A stretch of 64,000 nucleotides of DNA, from assembly GCA_008933995.1 (NCBI GenBank), contig WARS01000007.1:3536230-3600229 (forward strand). Direction: 5' to 3'. The DNA is from Datnioides undecimradiatus. Its lineage: Eukaryota; Chordata; Actinopteri; Lobotiformes; Datnioididae. Below the pieces are notes generated by a model. The model was not told the origin of the DNA and ran no database searches. It worked only from the letters and a program-made list of their open reading frames with translations. This document shows, piece by piece, positions 1 to 10,400 of the stretch (the stretch's first letter is position 1; every line of letters starts with the position of its first letter). Made by a program: the position numbers and the translations under genes.

Positions 1-45
1 GTTAGAGACACACTTGTGTAAGAAGCGATTGTCATGATTACTCAC

Positions 46-150
46 ATTCCATTCAAATCCACCGGTCGCTATTCCTGCAGCTGCAGCAGTCCCAGCGATT
101 CCCACAAAGTGTCCACTGCCTATGTTGCTGGCAAAGAGCGATGCTCCAAT
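46..150 (-). CDS. slc5a1: slc5a1-like sodium/glucose cotransporter, coding exon 3
   Basis: This is a 105-nt exon (35 codons, phase 0 at both ends) read leftward. Its product begins [17 protein letters not shown] and ends GGFEWN, the strongly conserved second membrane region of SGLT-type transporters of the SLC5 family, which includes part of the sodium- and sugar-binding core. The acceptor is CAG just above position 150 and the donor is GTGAGT just below position 46. From memory, the length and both boundaries match exon 3 of mammalian SLC5A1. The remaining exons lie beyond the left edge, so the gene is partial only because of the window limit. SGLT2 and SGLT3 are close alternatives. The asparagine-glycine-serine-glycine-histidine stretch fits SGLT1/2 better than SGLT3. 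Confidence 0.9.
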
Positions 151-479
151 CTGTGGTTTGTAGTTATAATAGTTATATTTATTAATAATGTGCATTCACA
201 ACACATCTGTAGAATGTATTAACAAGACAAGGGGACACATTATCAGGTATGTCACGTAATAGATTATTTACACACCTTATTACACTAATAAAAGGTAATG
301 TGCCTCCATTATGACACACTCTGCATCATATTTTATACAACCAATTAGCACAAATGAAATATAACAGTCAGCGTTTGTCACTGCCATCATAATGCCACTT
401 ATTGCTGTGGGACTGATAAGAGTAAGACACAGAAGATGAAAGAGGCTCTCTGTCTTATGCTGAGCAATAAAGTACCTAC

Positions 480-551
480 CGGCCACCACACCATGCTCCT
501 CCCCGCGAGGAAGAAGCCACCGACAGTGGATCGGTTTGTGCGAACCATAGC
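480..551 (-). CDS. slc5a1: slc5a1-like sodium/glucose cotransporter, coding exon 2
   Basis: This is a 72-nt exon (24 codons, phase 0) read leftward. It encodes [20 protein letters not shown] followed by VWWP. The [14 protein letters not shown] block is a hallmark of SGLT-type SLC5 transporters, in the loop and start of the next helix after the first transmembrane segment. The acceptor reads CTGTTGCAG and the donor GTAGGT. As remembered, the size equals exon 2 of mammalian SLC5A1. It joins exon 1 (1071-1208) and exon 3 (46-150) in frame, across introns of 519 and 329 bp. Confidence 0.92.
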
Positions 552-1070
552 CTGCAACAGAATTGAGTGCACTTTTTTTTTTTTAGGAAATCCATGAATG
601 GGTTTGTGCAAAACAGCAAACAGACTTTCTTTTTTAATGGTCACTGCATTTTTGTCAATGATTCCATTTGAATTTATATACAGCTGCTGTAACAGTGAGC
701 AGCTGAGGGATAGAATACAGCAAAATCACTGCAAACACATCAGCAGCCAGTGTGACATTAATGCTAAGGACTTAATTTAATTTACCAAAGTATGTCCATT
801 ATGAAATATGAAAGTACTCTGATCTGCTGTAAAATGATTGCACAACATCAGTCTGCTCCATTATGTCATGACATTTACTTTTAAATGCTGCTGGAAAGGC
901 GCTAAAAAACAACACCACAGTCTCTTACAGCGAGATGCCTCTTCACAAAAACAGAAATATCTAAATCATGATTACATTGTCTGTGATGGTTCATTGCAGA
1001 CAGTGTCAACTGGAGTTAGGAGTTAACTATTCACAGGGTTTAAAGAATGGTCAACTGAAAGACAACTCAC

Positions 1071-1208
1071 CCACACTCCAACAGCCAGGACAACAATGAA
1101 ATAAACCACAATAACGGAGATATCGGCTGCATTGTTAAGAGCCACGGTGGTCGTGCCATTGCTGACAGTGCTCCTTACTAAGGAAAATCCAAAATAATCT
1201 CGAGACAT
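1071..1208 (-). CDS. slc5a1: slc5a1-like sodium/glucose cotransporter, first coding exon
   Basis: This exon has 46 codons, from the ATG at 1208 (read leftward) to a donor GTGAGT after AVGVW. The product is a plasma-membrane sodium-coupled hexose transporter, which in vertebrates takes up glucose and galactose across the gut brush border. The N-terminus begins MSRDYFGFSLVRSTVSNGTT. This is followed by NAADISVIVVYFIVVLAVGV, the first transmembrane helix, which closely resembles SGLT1 [20 protein letters not shown]. The first 25 residues are poorly conserved in the family, so the start is chosen as the only in-frame ATG with a promoter-like sequence just upstream. The slc5a1 assignment over a lineage-specific SGLT paralogue is inference from about 105 residues. 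Confidence 0.88.
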
Positions 1209-1254
1209 CTTGCTGAGGGGGGTCCGGAGATCAGGAGTGTTGCTGGTGATGCTC

Positions 1255-1395
1255 CTCTCTGACTAATGCAGCTAATGCAGGGACCTTATGTACCGAAGGT
1301 ACCACACTGTGTGGGTGTGGGACATACGGGGCGGTGTCAGGGGGTGAAAAGAGAGTGTATTTATCTGATTAATTACACACTGTCTTTGATTCAAA
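1255..1395 (-). promoter_or_regulatory. Putative promoter of the slc5a1-like gene
   Basis: Read on the minus strand, a TATA-like ATAAGG lies at 1284-1289, about 75 bp before the ATG. That would give a short leader starting near 1255. A GC box on the plus strand (GGGGCGG, 1328-1334) lies about 40 bp further upstream. Beyond it are a GATA motif (rc of TTTATCTG, about 1360-1367) and an AT-rich GATTAATTACAC (1368-1379) resembling an HNF1 half-site. Mammalian SGLT1 promoters are reported to use Sp1 and HNF1, so the set is plausible for a gut/kidney gene. The motifs are short and unverified. Confidence 0.4.
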
Positions 1396-2530
1396 GTGTT
1401 TCTGGATGTGTAAATAAACCTCACTGATACAAGCCAGCGGATGTGAAAATGAACCTGTGAAAATAAATAAGCTTTTCACAAATAATGTTGTTAATGATCA
1501 ACCCACAAGGAAATACCACAGGTAAGCGAGCAGGTGTTACTGTAAACAGGGGTACAACTAAAGACCTACAGGTAAACTCCATCAAATGTGCAGTGACGTG
1601 CACCTCAGTTTGACTCAGTTCAGCTCCAGTGAACTGAGCTCAGTTCAACACATTCGGTGACTGATGACGCTCAGTGAAACTGAAGCAGTTTACTGTAGTT
1701 CATAAAAAAGAAAAGTTTCATCAAACAGTGTGAAAATGTTGGTGTTGGTGTAAGTTTTGAAACCCAACTAAGCAGCTGCTTTCTGACACAAGACCAGATT
1801 TCTGGATGTTAACCCATAAAATATGTGTTACATAGTCCCCAGTTGCCCCCTCACACTGACTTTGACACTTCTGTCAATAAGTAAAACAGGGCTATGTTAT
1901 AAGTGCAGCTGTTGATAACACATCTCACTGATATTTTGAGTGTCAGAGGACACTTTTGGCCATTCACATGTACATAATAGCACATTTATGATGCAGTACA
2001 TATACTTATAATATCACTATTACTAAAATAAATTAATATCTTAATCTTAACAAAGGCTGCACCTCTGATTTCTAAATTGCTCTACCAACAAGGAAATATT
2101 CTTTCATTTACTGCAAGTCTATGACAAACATCCACCCAGTCTGCAAGTCTATGACAAACATCCACCCAGACTTTACCCACTCACAGTGGGATAAAGACAT
2201 GAGTGTGTATTTGTGTGTTAATAATTAGCTTAAAGGACAATGTTAGAAGGAGAGCAGGAAGGGAACTGAAAACAAGATGATCAGTCTCCACCCTGCAAGG
2301 AAAGGCATGATTCCTGAAAAACATCAAAAAAACAACAAAACTTGTACCAAAACTTACAAATACAAAATAAAAACAAGGTGCTTTGAGCATCCACTAGGTG
2401 TCTCTGCAGGCTAATGAAACTAATCTAGGATTCAGGTGATTCACTGAGTTACAGAGTATACACCTGGTGTAAAAAATATAATTTTATGATGACCATCACT
2501 ATACAAGAAATGGTGTAAAGTCATAACAGA
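1396..2530. other. Non-coding upstream stretch with one short tandem duplication
   Basis: I see no coding exon here. The only clear structure is a perfect 30-bp tandem duplication near 2111-2170, listed separately. Composition is AT-rich and otherwise unremarkable. Confidence 0.6.
2111..2170. repeat. 30-bp tandem duplication, two copies
   Basis: Units 2111-2140 and 2141-2170, each beginning CTGCAAGTCTATGACAAACA, are identical except for the last base. This looks like a recent local duplication. Confidence 0.95.
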
Positions 2531-3190
2531 CATACTCTCAGGGCAATTTTATATAGAGCAGGTCTAGAATGCACTCTTTAGATAACCTACACAGACCCAG
2601 CAGTTCCCACCATGATAAAACCCTGTGACAGCTCTTTCACAGATACATAGCAGCACAGTGCAAGTTCCACAGAGAGATAAAGTAATAGATAATGCAACAG
2701 TTGTGGTAATAATCACATTAACTTCAATAATAATAATATATGCAGCAGTAGGTGTTGAACAGGGACATGAGGGCTGTAGGTGGCTTGTAATCACAGGTCC
2801 AGACTGTACAGCTCTGGAGGCACAAACCCATGCAGAACAGGACAAGACGACAGAGGAGAGAGATGACAAAACACAAATCTACTGAAGACAGGGGATGTTA
2901 AGTTATTAACAAAAATTAATGGGATAACAATGCACACAGATGGAGAGGGACAGAAGGAGAGTTCCGCACATCATAGTCACTTGGCAGGCTATATAACAGC
3001 ATTACTAAGGACTGGTTCAGGGCTCAGCTGAGCCAGCCCTGACTATAAGCTTTATCAAACAGGAAGGTTTTCCCCTGCACCCAGTCTGGGAGCTGGTTCT
3101 ACAGGAGAGGAGCATGGTAGCTGAAGGCTCTGGGGTAATATACCATGAGCCCCTTAAGGTAAGATGTTACCAGACCATTACTGGTTACTT
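2531..3190 (-). mobile_element. L2/Rex1-type LINE relic, 3' part, antisense
   Basis: This is an old 3' fragment of a non-LTR retroposon lying in minus orientation. Its left part (from TCAGGGCAATTT through AGAGCAGGTCTAGA) parallels the copy at 19126-19650. Its right part (about 3000-3185), read on the minus strand, still resembles the C-terminal tail of the reverse transcriptase: AFSYHAPLL, then NQLPDWVQ, then KTFLFDKAYS. That matches the LLWNQLP...KTFLF ending of fish L2/Rex1 elements. The copy is diverged and interrupted. A reverse-transcriptase core fragment at 3797-3985 has the same orientation and may come from the same insertion. Confidence 0.7.
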
Positions 3191-3796
3191 CTGGGGCCAT
3201 TTTCTGAAATTGTTCCAATACTGAGCAACCGTTAGCCAGGCAATAGGCCACAATATACGGCTATTGCACAGTGAATATCCACTAAAACTGTTTTTGTCAC
3301 TGACAGACTTAGATTCACCTATGAAAGCTGAACAAAGTCTTTAACAAAGTCTTTGTTTGTGGCCAAAACAAAGTCTATACAGCGCTCCTCTCTCACATTT
3401 CATCTTCAGCCATCTTCTGTCAATTGTCACTGTAAACAGAGAAAGACTTCCCTGTTTCGTGATGTTGTCAGTTTTAATATTAATCTCACCCTGTCAGTAG
3501 ATGTATATTTACAGGGTGCATGTGCTCCGTATTGTGAACCTACCTGACTACCTACCAGGACTGAAGTTCAGTTAATTGATTGATTTCACCTGGCTTAATT
3601 GATCATTCATTGATCATTATAATCTGCATAACAATGAATAAATATGGAGTGTTTTCAGCTAATATTGTCTAAAAGCAGCATACATAAGGTGACTAAAACT
3701 GGTCCAGTATATAGAGGCTTCATCTCTAATTTAAATAAGACTTCAACCAACTTAATGTGGTTCCTTTAAAGCCAATCAATTGTTTCATTCTCTGTA
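3191..3796. other. Non-coding stretch between LINE pieces
   Basis: No gene or named repeat is recognised. It lies between the LINE tail (2531-3190) and the reverse-transcriptase fragment (3797-3985), so it may be a decayed LINE middle or a later insertion. Confidence 0.4.
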
Positions 3797-3985
3797 CTAG
3801 GATGTGATGGTGTTGAATGCGGTATTAAGATCTAACAGGACAAGTGCAGAGACAAGTCCTTTGTCGGATGCAGTTAAAATGTCATTTGTAACTCTACAAG
3901 TTAACAAGTTGTAACTCTGGGTTATGATGCCCTCTGGATCCTGACTGAAAACCTCAGATAAACTATTCAAGTCACAAAACTGCAT
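3797..3985 (-). mobile_element. LINE reverse-transcriptase core fragment
   Basis: The minus-strand reading contains VTNDILTASDKGLVSALVLL followed by DLNTAFNTI. This matches motif A of L2/Rex1/CR1-clade reverse transcriptases (usual form LVLLDLSAAFDTVDH). The catalytic aspartate of LLDL is kept, while the later AFD is AFN. The fragment is about 60 codons and is not functional. It has the same orientation as the LINE tail at 2531-3190 but lies closer to it than a full-length element would place it, suggesting an internal deletion. Confidence 0.75.
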
Positions 3986-4019
3986 TCTCCTGGATATTAG
4001 AGAAAAGGGGAAGGTTAGA

Positions 4020-5225
4020 TATAGGTCTATAGTTTGTTTAAACCCCTGGATCCAGAAGTAGTATGACGACAGTCCCTTTTTACACTTTCACTGAGTTCCA
4101 AGGTGGCCTTCATCTTCAGACCCAGTGAAACTACCAACCACGGCAGGGTGCTGGCAGGTGGACATGAGCACCTTTGTGGCTGGTTGGAGTTTGCCAGATG
4201 CTGAAAATTGGCTGCTATTGTTCCTTCACACCTTTCCGGATTGGCTCTTTCTTCCATGATGGCCTCTTTAAGGTGCTGTTTTTGCATTTCATTTTTTTCC
4301 CTCAATTCTCATCGGCAGCTGCATGAATCTTTCCATTTTTTCTTGTGCGAGGTGCAAACTCTCCTAACTTCACTTAGGTGCAGTTTTCCCCAGCAAGAAT
4401 CTCATCACTGTGCATTTTTGCTTTTATGGATGTATTTCTATGTTTTTGTGAGTTTAGGTGCTGTTCTGTTCACTACCATGAGCTGTTTCTCTTTGACTGA
4501 CTGAGTCTTAACAAAGTGACGTGGCTCGATGGCTGAAAGTGATGGATGGGAGGCTTCTGTTAATCCTATCATATCTTGAAAAGTCTGAAGAAACTGGAGG
4601 AAGCTCTCTTCGTTTACAAGATTCTCAGGAATTATGAATACCTGTCCATGGTCTAGAACTGTGAGACATTGGACATTAAATAGAGCTGTCTGCCTGGTTG
4701 TCGAACGTAGCACTGATGTTTTATGTGGTCAGATAAAGGACTTCCACATGGACTGGCTGGGGCATGTTGTTTGACACATCAAATGACTTCAGGTGCTGTC
4801 CTCTCTTTTATTTCAATGAATGTTGGCCTGTACCACCTGCACTTAGAATCTCATAGTAACAATATGGCACTACTTTGGCCGTGTTTTCATCCAACATGAG
4901 AACACCAGCATGCGTCGCTACTGTTTTACCAGGTAAAGTTATATCACTGGACAGTTTGCCTGCATGTGCAGCTCCACAGCCGGTGTATCTAATATTTCAT
5001 CCAAGGACAACACCCTCTCCCTTTCAAGGTCTGTCATTCCATTAACTTCTAGTTTCCGACTCACATCATCCAAACACATTTTCCCAAACATTCCATCCTT
5101 CTTTGCCAGGTGCCAGGTTCTTTTGCAGGGGACTCTTCCATTCGTGCATGGTCTTGTAACCTAGCACTTTCTGAAGCCTAGTGCTTTCTTGAGTCATTGC
5201 TCCATTTCATCCCCTTTGAGGATAG
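4020..5225 (-). pseudogene. Unidentified broken coding-like stretch
   Basis: Several adjoining minus-strand segments read like protein with normal residue mix rather than random sequence. They include a 91-codon segment at 4438-4713, a lysine/glutamate-rich segment at 4027-4305, and shorter ones between about 4720 and 5225. The interval is interrupted several times and no intron-like signals explain this, so it is a relic. I do not recognise the family. It could be transposon-derived, virus-derived or an old host pseudogene. It sits beside LINE relics of the same orientation. Confidence 0.3.
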
Positions 5226-8200
5226 TCTGTCTGTGATGCAACTGTCAATCTGAGTCTTTCTGTGAGAGGAGTGTGTTTAATTCCTCAACTCATGAAATCC
5301 AAAAGCCAAAAGCCAAAATTGTGCAATAAATTTAAAATGGCTCATTAATGTGTTTAGGTTATGCTTCAAGGGGCTTTTTTTATAAGTCAAATTTCTAATT
5401 TCATCCATGTGAAACATACCATGAGGAATACTTTGTTGGAATTTTGTCACACTTATCTGGCAATACCAATAGAGCTCTTTTCACTGTCTACTTTTCTTTT
5501 TAGAGTAGCCATAAAACATGTTAAACAAATGTAAACCTAAATTCATTTGCAACATAAAGCAAAGCTAAATAATGTAACAGAAACTCAAGTTTTTATTTCA
5601 ATACCCAGATAAAATAGATATTAACGGATATTTGAATATTATTTTTTTTAAAGAAAAGAACTGTTGTCACTGCAAAATAGTATGCACACTGAGATAATAT
5701 GTCAAACATATCAACACATCAGAACTCTAAGTTATCTGTCAATGAGCTTTTATTACAAACCACCACCAGAGAACGCCATAACTCCTGTCGTTGTCCCCAT
5801 CTTGCATCAGTTTGTAGATAGTTATGTAGCTTCTGGTGATTTGGTGATGGCAAAAATCCACGTATTAAGGCTTCTCACCTCTCTTTAGCTTTCCTGGAGG
5901 AATACTTCATGGAGACTTCAGGTGTGATTGATTGGTCAGGTCCAGCAGCACCTGTGATTATCAAGTCCATCCATCGACATGGGGACTTCTAGGTCAGAGA
6001 GATGTTGATTGTCATTACAGGATAAGAAGGAGGTGGTTCTGTTCTGGATCAGAACTATTGATTGGCTTTACTTCTCCCAGTAACTTTTTATATTGGAACT
6101 ATAGAATTCTTTTGTCGGTAGAAGGTTCAACAGAAACCAGAACCCAGAAAACACCAAACAGTTTTTATTCCACATACCACTGGATGCTAAGCAACAGGAG
6201 ACACAGCAAACCATTCTTCAAAATGTGAAATACCCCAATTATGACCTCCTGTAATTAAGAGAGTAAATAAGTAATTAAGCCCTAATTAAAGCCTTAAGCA
6301 CTTATCACCCCCCAAAAAGCCCACCCATTTAATTTCCACTCAGTAAGTAGTGATCTGCTGAAAGCTGCATTAAATTACATTAAGATGAGTCCAAACCTGA
6401 GTTGTTTTGTCTTTCTCTTGGCAGCTATAACAGGAACCTCACTGTTTGCAAAATCCAGTTTGCACCATCCTGTCTTCAACATTTTGAACTTATTGTATCA
6501 GTGTTTCTAGACTGTTTCAACCCAGTGAACAGCTACTTGCAGCTGTATCAACCATTATGTTGGTGGACATCCAAGGTTAAGGTGCTCCATTACAGCAGTT
6601 GTGGGGAGAGAAACAAATTGAAAATAGTTTGATCTGGCATGAAGGAAAGTAACTGGTAAGACAATTCGTGTCAAACTGCATGGTAGAAACTAAAACTGGA
6701 ATAATCCTACAAAGATCTAAAATGTATGAGTGGACCTTATATTTAATGTTTGAAAGTTGCAAGATTTAGCCAAGTGGAGATGATCGTCCTGTATCTCAAC
6801 AATAAATCTAAAAGAGCGTTGCAGAATTATTGTTACTATGAGACAGGTTGAGCATTAATCTTTGATCAGAAGGGGAGAGTAAGGGGAGACATCAAATTAA
6901 GCTGTGGAGGTTTGACGGAGAAGGTGGGATTTGTGTTGCGTTACTGTTTCACACCAAGGATGAAAGAGAGCTGCCACCTTAGCCTCTGACTGAACTGTTA
7001 CAACCTGGACACTGTGGAGCGGGAGAGATGTGTAAGGGAGTGAGATGGTGGAGTTTTCAGTCTGGTACTGTTACAAATGGCTGCTTGAAATCTCTAAATG
7101 GGGACAATCAATATTCACTTGAATGAGAATCAATCACTGGAATGAGGCCAGTGCACTATGGGGATTAAAGTTCGGTCACACTCGCTGATTTCACTTCTGA
7201 TTTTAAACCCAGGAGGAGACTTCGGCCTCCTAACGGTTCCAGATGGGTCAAGATTTTCTCAGACGTGTTTGATTTTGTGTGGCCCAGTTTGCTTCTATGA
7301 GTCTGCGAAACTGAAATTCGAGCATACCCCTGGCAAGAACCAGTTGGTGTTTAAAACACAAACACACGGCAGAACCAATCACATCCCGGGGCAGCAAGAC
7401 CACAAATAAACACTGCTGATTAGTACAAGAAACTGATCTCTTGCAGGAGACCAGTCCCAGTTCATAGTAGTCCACATAGTGGGAATATACTGCAGTTGTT
7501 TCTGGCAAACAGAGCAGTGATTGAATGTCATGTGGTCAAAACAGACACAATTGTGTCTTATGTACATTTCCCAGTGTCTACATATCAGTCTGATTCAGAA
7601 TACTCAGGCAGAGGGGCCCGTGGACTGAAACAGGGAAACAAACCACAGACTTGGCCTAAAAATACAGACTTATAGACAATATTTATCTTGTGACTTCAAC
7701 ACCACTAGTGAATGCTTCACATGGTGCTTTGTCCATGTTTCGGTGTCAAGTGAACTGTCAAAAATCAGGGGACAAAGCTAATCCAACATCAGCATCTTCA
7801 CACCATTCACCAACAGACATTGCTTGTTTGTCCCTCTGATTTCCCTGCTGGTGATTGCACAGCCTTACATCCAGCTCTCAGATCTCAGAATGTGGAATCA
7901 CTTCGAGGAGATTCGTTGTTGAGGGCTTTAAACTAACTATCAAACTAAGAGCAATTGTGGGCGCCCAGTTAGCTAGGATGGAATCAGAAGAAGACAACGC
8001 TTTGTTGCAGCTTTTCAGAGGACTCAATTACAGAAAACCTTTTATTCTCAAACATTTTGTAGAATAATGAGAAGCTCATTGAACTCTGGTCTGAGTTTCA
8101 GCTCTCTATGAACTTAAAGTAAATGGTATAAGACATTAGACAAAGAGAGAAACAAGTGACAGTCTTCAAGATTTATAACATCCTTGACTTCAGTGACATC

Positions 8201-10310
8201 TCTGGTGGTGTTGGGCATTCATTGAATGCAGTGGCCCTACATATCATGGTTACACATCTCAATCAGTGATGGTCAGACACCTAATGAATTAAATACCTCA
8301 TCTTGTTCACATCCAACAACATCCAGAGCTGTCATTCAGCTGGGGTTTAATACAACATGCACAAATGTCCCATCACACTTTAACTCTGTATATATGTCTA
8401 TATGATGTCTTTTGTAATGTTCATTCAGTCATTGTGCTGCATTATTTGTGTGCTCAGTGTTGTTCTATTGCATGAGTGACACCCAGTAATATGATCCATA
8501 ATTAATTACACAACAAAGGTTTTTAAACTCAACCAACTAAAATAAACTAAACTAAAATTTTTAATTACATATTGCCCTCTGTGCGTACCTTGCTGAATCA
8601 AATGGTGTGTGCTCGTATGTTAACCTGCAGCTGGAGGTGTGTGTCCACTGACCACTGAATTCCATTTAGAGTTTTTACTATTTTAAAATACATCTCTCAT
8701 GCTCAAAGACACAACAGAGAACTTGTGTAGCGCTGAAGGACTGAAACTTACTGTCTAAGGTGAGTATACTCAGCAATAGATTGACCAAATTACTGCATTT
8801 ATCTACAGCAGTGAAAAACAATATGACAGAGTTCACTTGAAGGCCAACATAGTTCACATGCATTAGTTCAAGAGTTGTAATCACAACACCGTCTCTGGGC
8901 CCGCTTCCACATTCAGTCACAGAGGGGCATTGTAACCAAAGTCATGACAAAGACAAAGGGGTTTTCACGCAGGGAAACATACACACTGACCCTGGGGCAG
9001 TCATTGTGCGGCTCCCATGTATGTCAATACCACAATCCCCCCTCCCTCTGGTCACACTGGGGTTCATGTGAGCAAAACTGTGAGAGCTGGGAATTGGCTA
9101 ATGCCTCTTCACTGCCCCCTGTGGTGTGTGGCAAGCATCAACTTCATCCCCAGCAAACGGCCACTTGCGATCAACAGTGAGGGGAACAGAAAAGGGAGAA
9201 AACAATAAGCCAGTCACGGGAGTAAGAAGAAACATCCCCACCGGGGCCTTTAAAATTGCTGTAACTGTGCCATTGTTAAGGTCAATGGTCTTTTCCTGTG
9301 GTTTGTCTGACGTGTATGGTGAAAGATCTGATGAATCTAACTGATTTGAGATTCAGGTAGCAAGGTTTATGGGGAAAACAGCAAGAAGAATACAAGATAC
9401 ACAGAGTTTTTTTTAAAAAAAAAAGACAAAGTAAATTCAAAAATAATTTGGTCTATAAAAACTCATCACTTTTGGCAAGTTTTACTTACAAGTAACAAAA
9501 CTAAAGAGAAACAGGAAGACAACAGGAAATAAAAAAACAGGTCATGTCCTGGATCGTTTGTTTGTTGTTGTTTTCTCAGAATAATATCATCACTGATTTG
9601 GGACCACTGCCACTCAGTCTTTGACAGAGGAGATGGATATGGTGGGATCCTAACTGCTGTAAGTGTGTGATGACATCATCAGGGTTACATGTCAGTACGG
9701 TTGTCTGTTAGTATGAGCAGTCTGTGATAAAGCCTGGGAGACACAGTGACTGGGACGACACTGTAAAGTAAAATAATTGCCTGGTGCTGTGTGCTCTGCA
9801 CAGACGTACAGAAAAAACACTTTTTCAGCTGAGCTTCAGAAAGCATACAAGGAACCTATGAGGACATGTTGGCCACAAGGTGGCACAGTAGTAGGCCCAC
9901 AACACTACAGACACAGCACATCACTGTGTGAGACAGAGGAAACAGAGTATGGAGTCTATCTCTAAGCACTGTTGCATTCCATAAACTACACGGCTTTAAA
10001 TAAGTTTAAATGGCTGGTCTTTCAGCAAGTACTGCTGGGCAGCAGCTCAGCCTCAGAGAACATATGTCACCAACCACTGAAGCCCAGTTTGTATCCCGAT
10101 AGCTCACTCTTCATTAGTGACTGTGTTTATGAGTGTGAATTACTTCTGCAATCATCCATTTGTCTGCAAGAATGGCCTGCAAAAAGCACAAGTAATGGGA
10201 GAGCTGCAGCTTTTCAGGATAAATACCCCCATACTGCTTCTCTTCACACTGTCTAACGGTGTTTATAGCGCATGAGACCCAGTATGTTAAAACAACTGAT
10301 TGAAATCAGC
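5226..10310. other. Intergenic stretch, no gene seen
   Basis: Short open frames here (60-98 codons) lack recognisable motifs, splice-site pairs or family resemblance. An (A/T)-run junction of Ts followed by As lies near 9405-9424. Nothing else is recognised. Confidence 0.5.
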
Positions 10311-10313
10311 TAA

Positions 10314-10400
10314 GAATGAGATTTGATTGGATTTAACGAACACCCTGCAGCCAATCAGAATCAAGAATTCACCCAGGCCATGGTACCATGCCTTATCGTG
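10314..10400. repeat. Interspersed repeat piece sharing a core with 16984-17009
   Basis: The core at 10340-10365 (ACACCCTGCAGCCAATCAGA, then ATCAAG) matches 16984-17009 at 24 of 26 positions, in the same orientation, and weak similarity continues on both sides. The motif is typical of a non-autonomous interspersed repeat seen widely in fish, but I cannot name the family. Confidence 0.5.
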
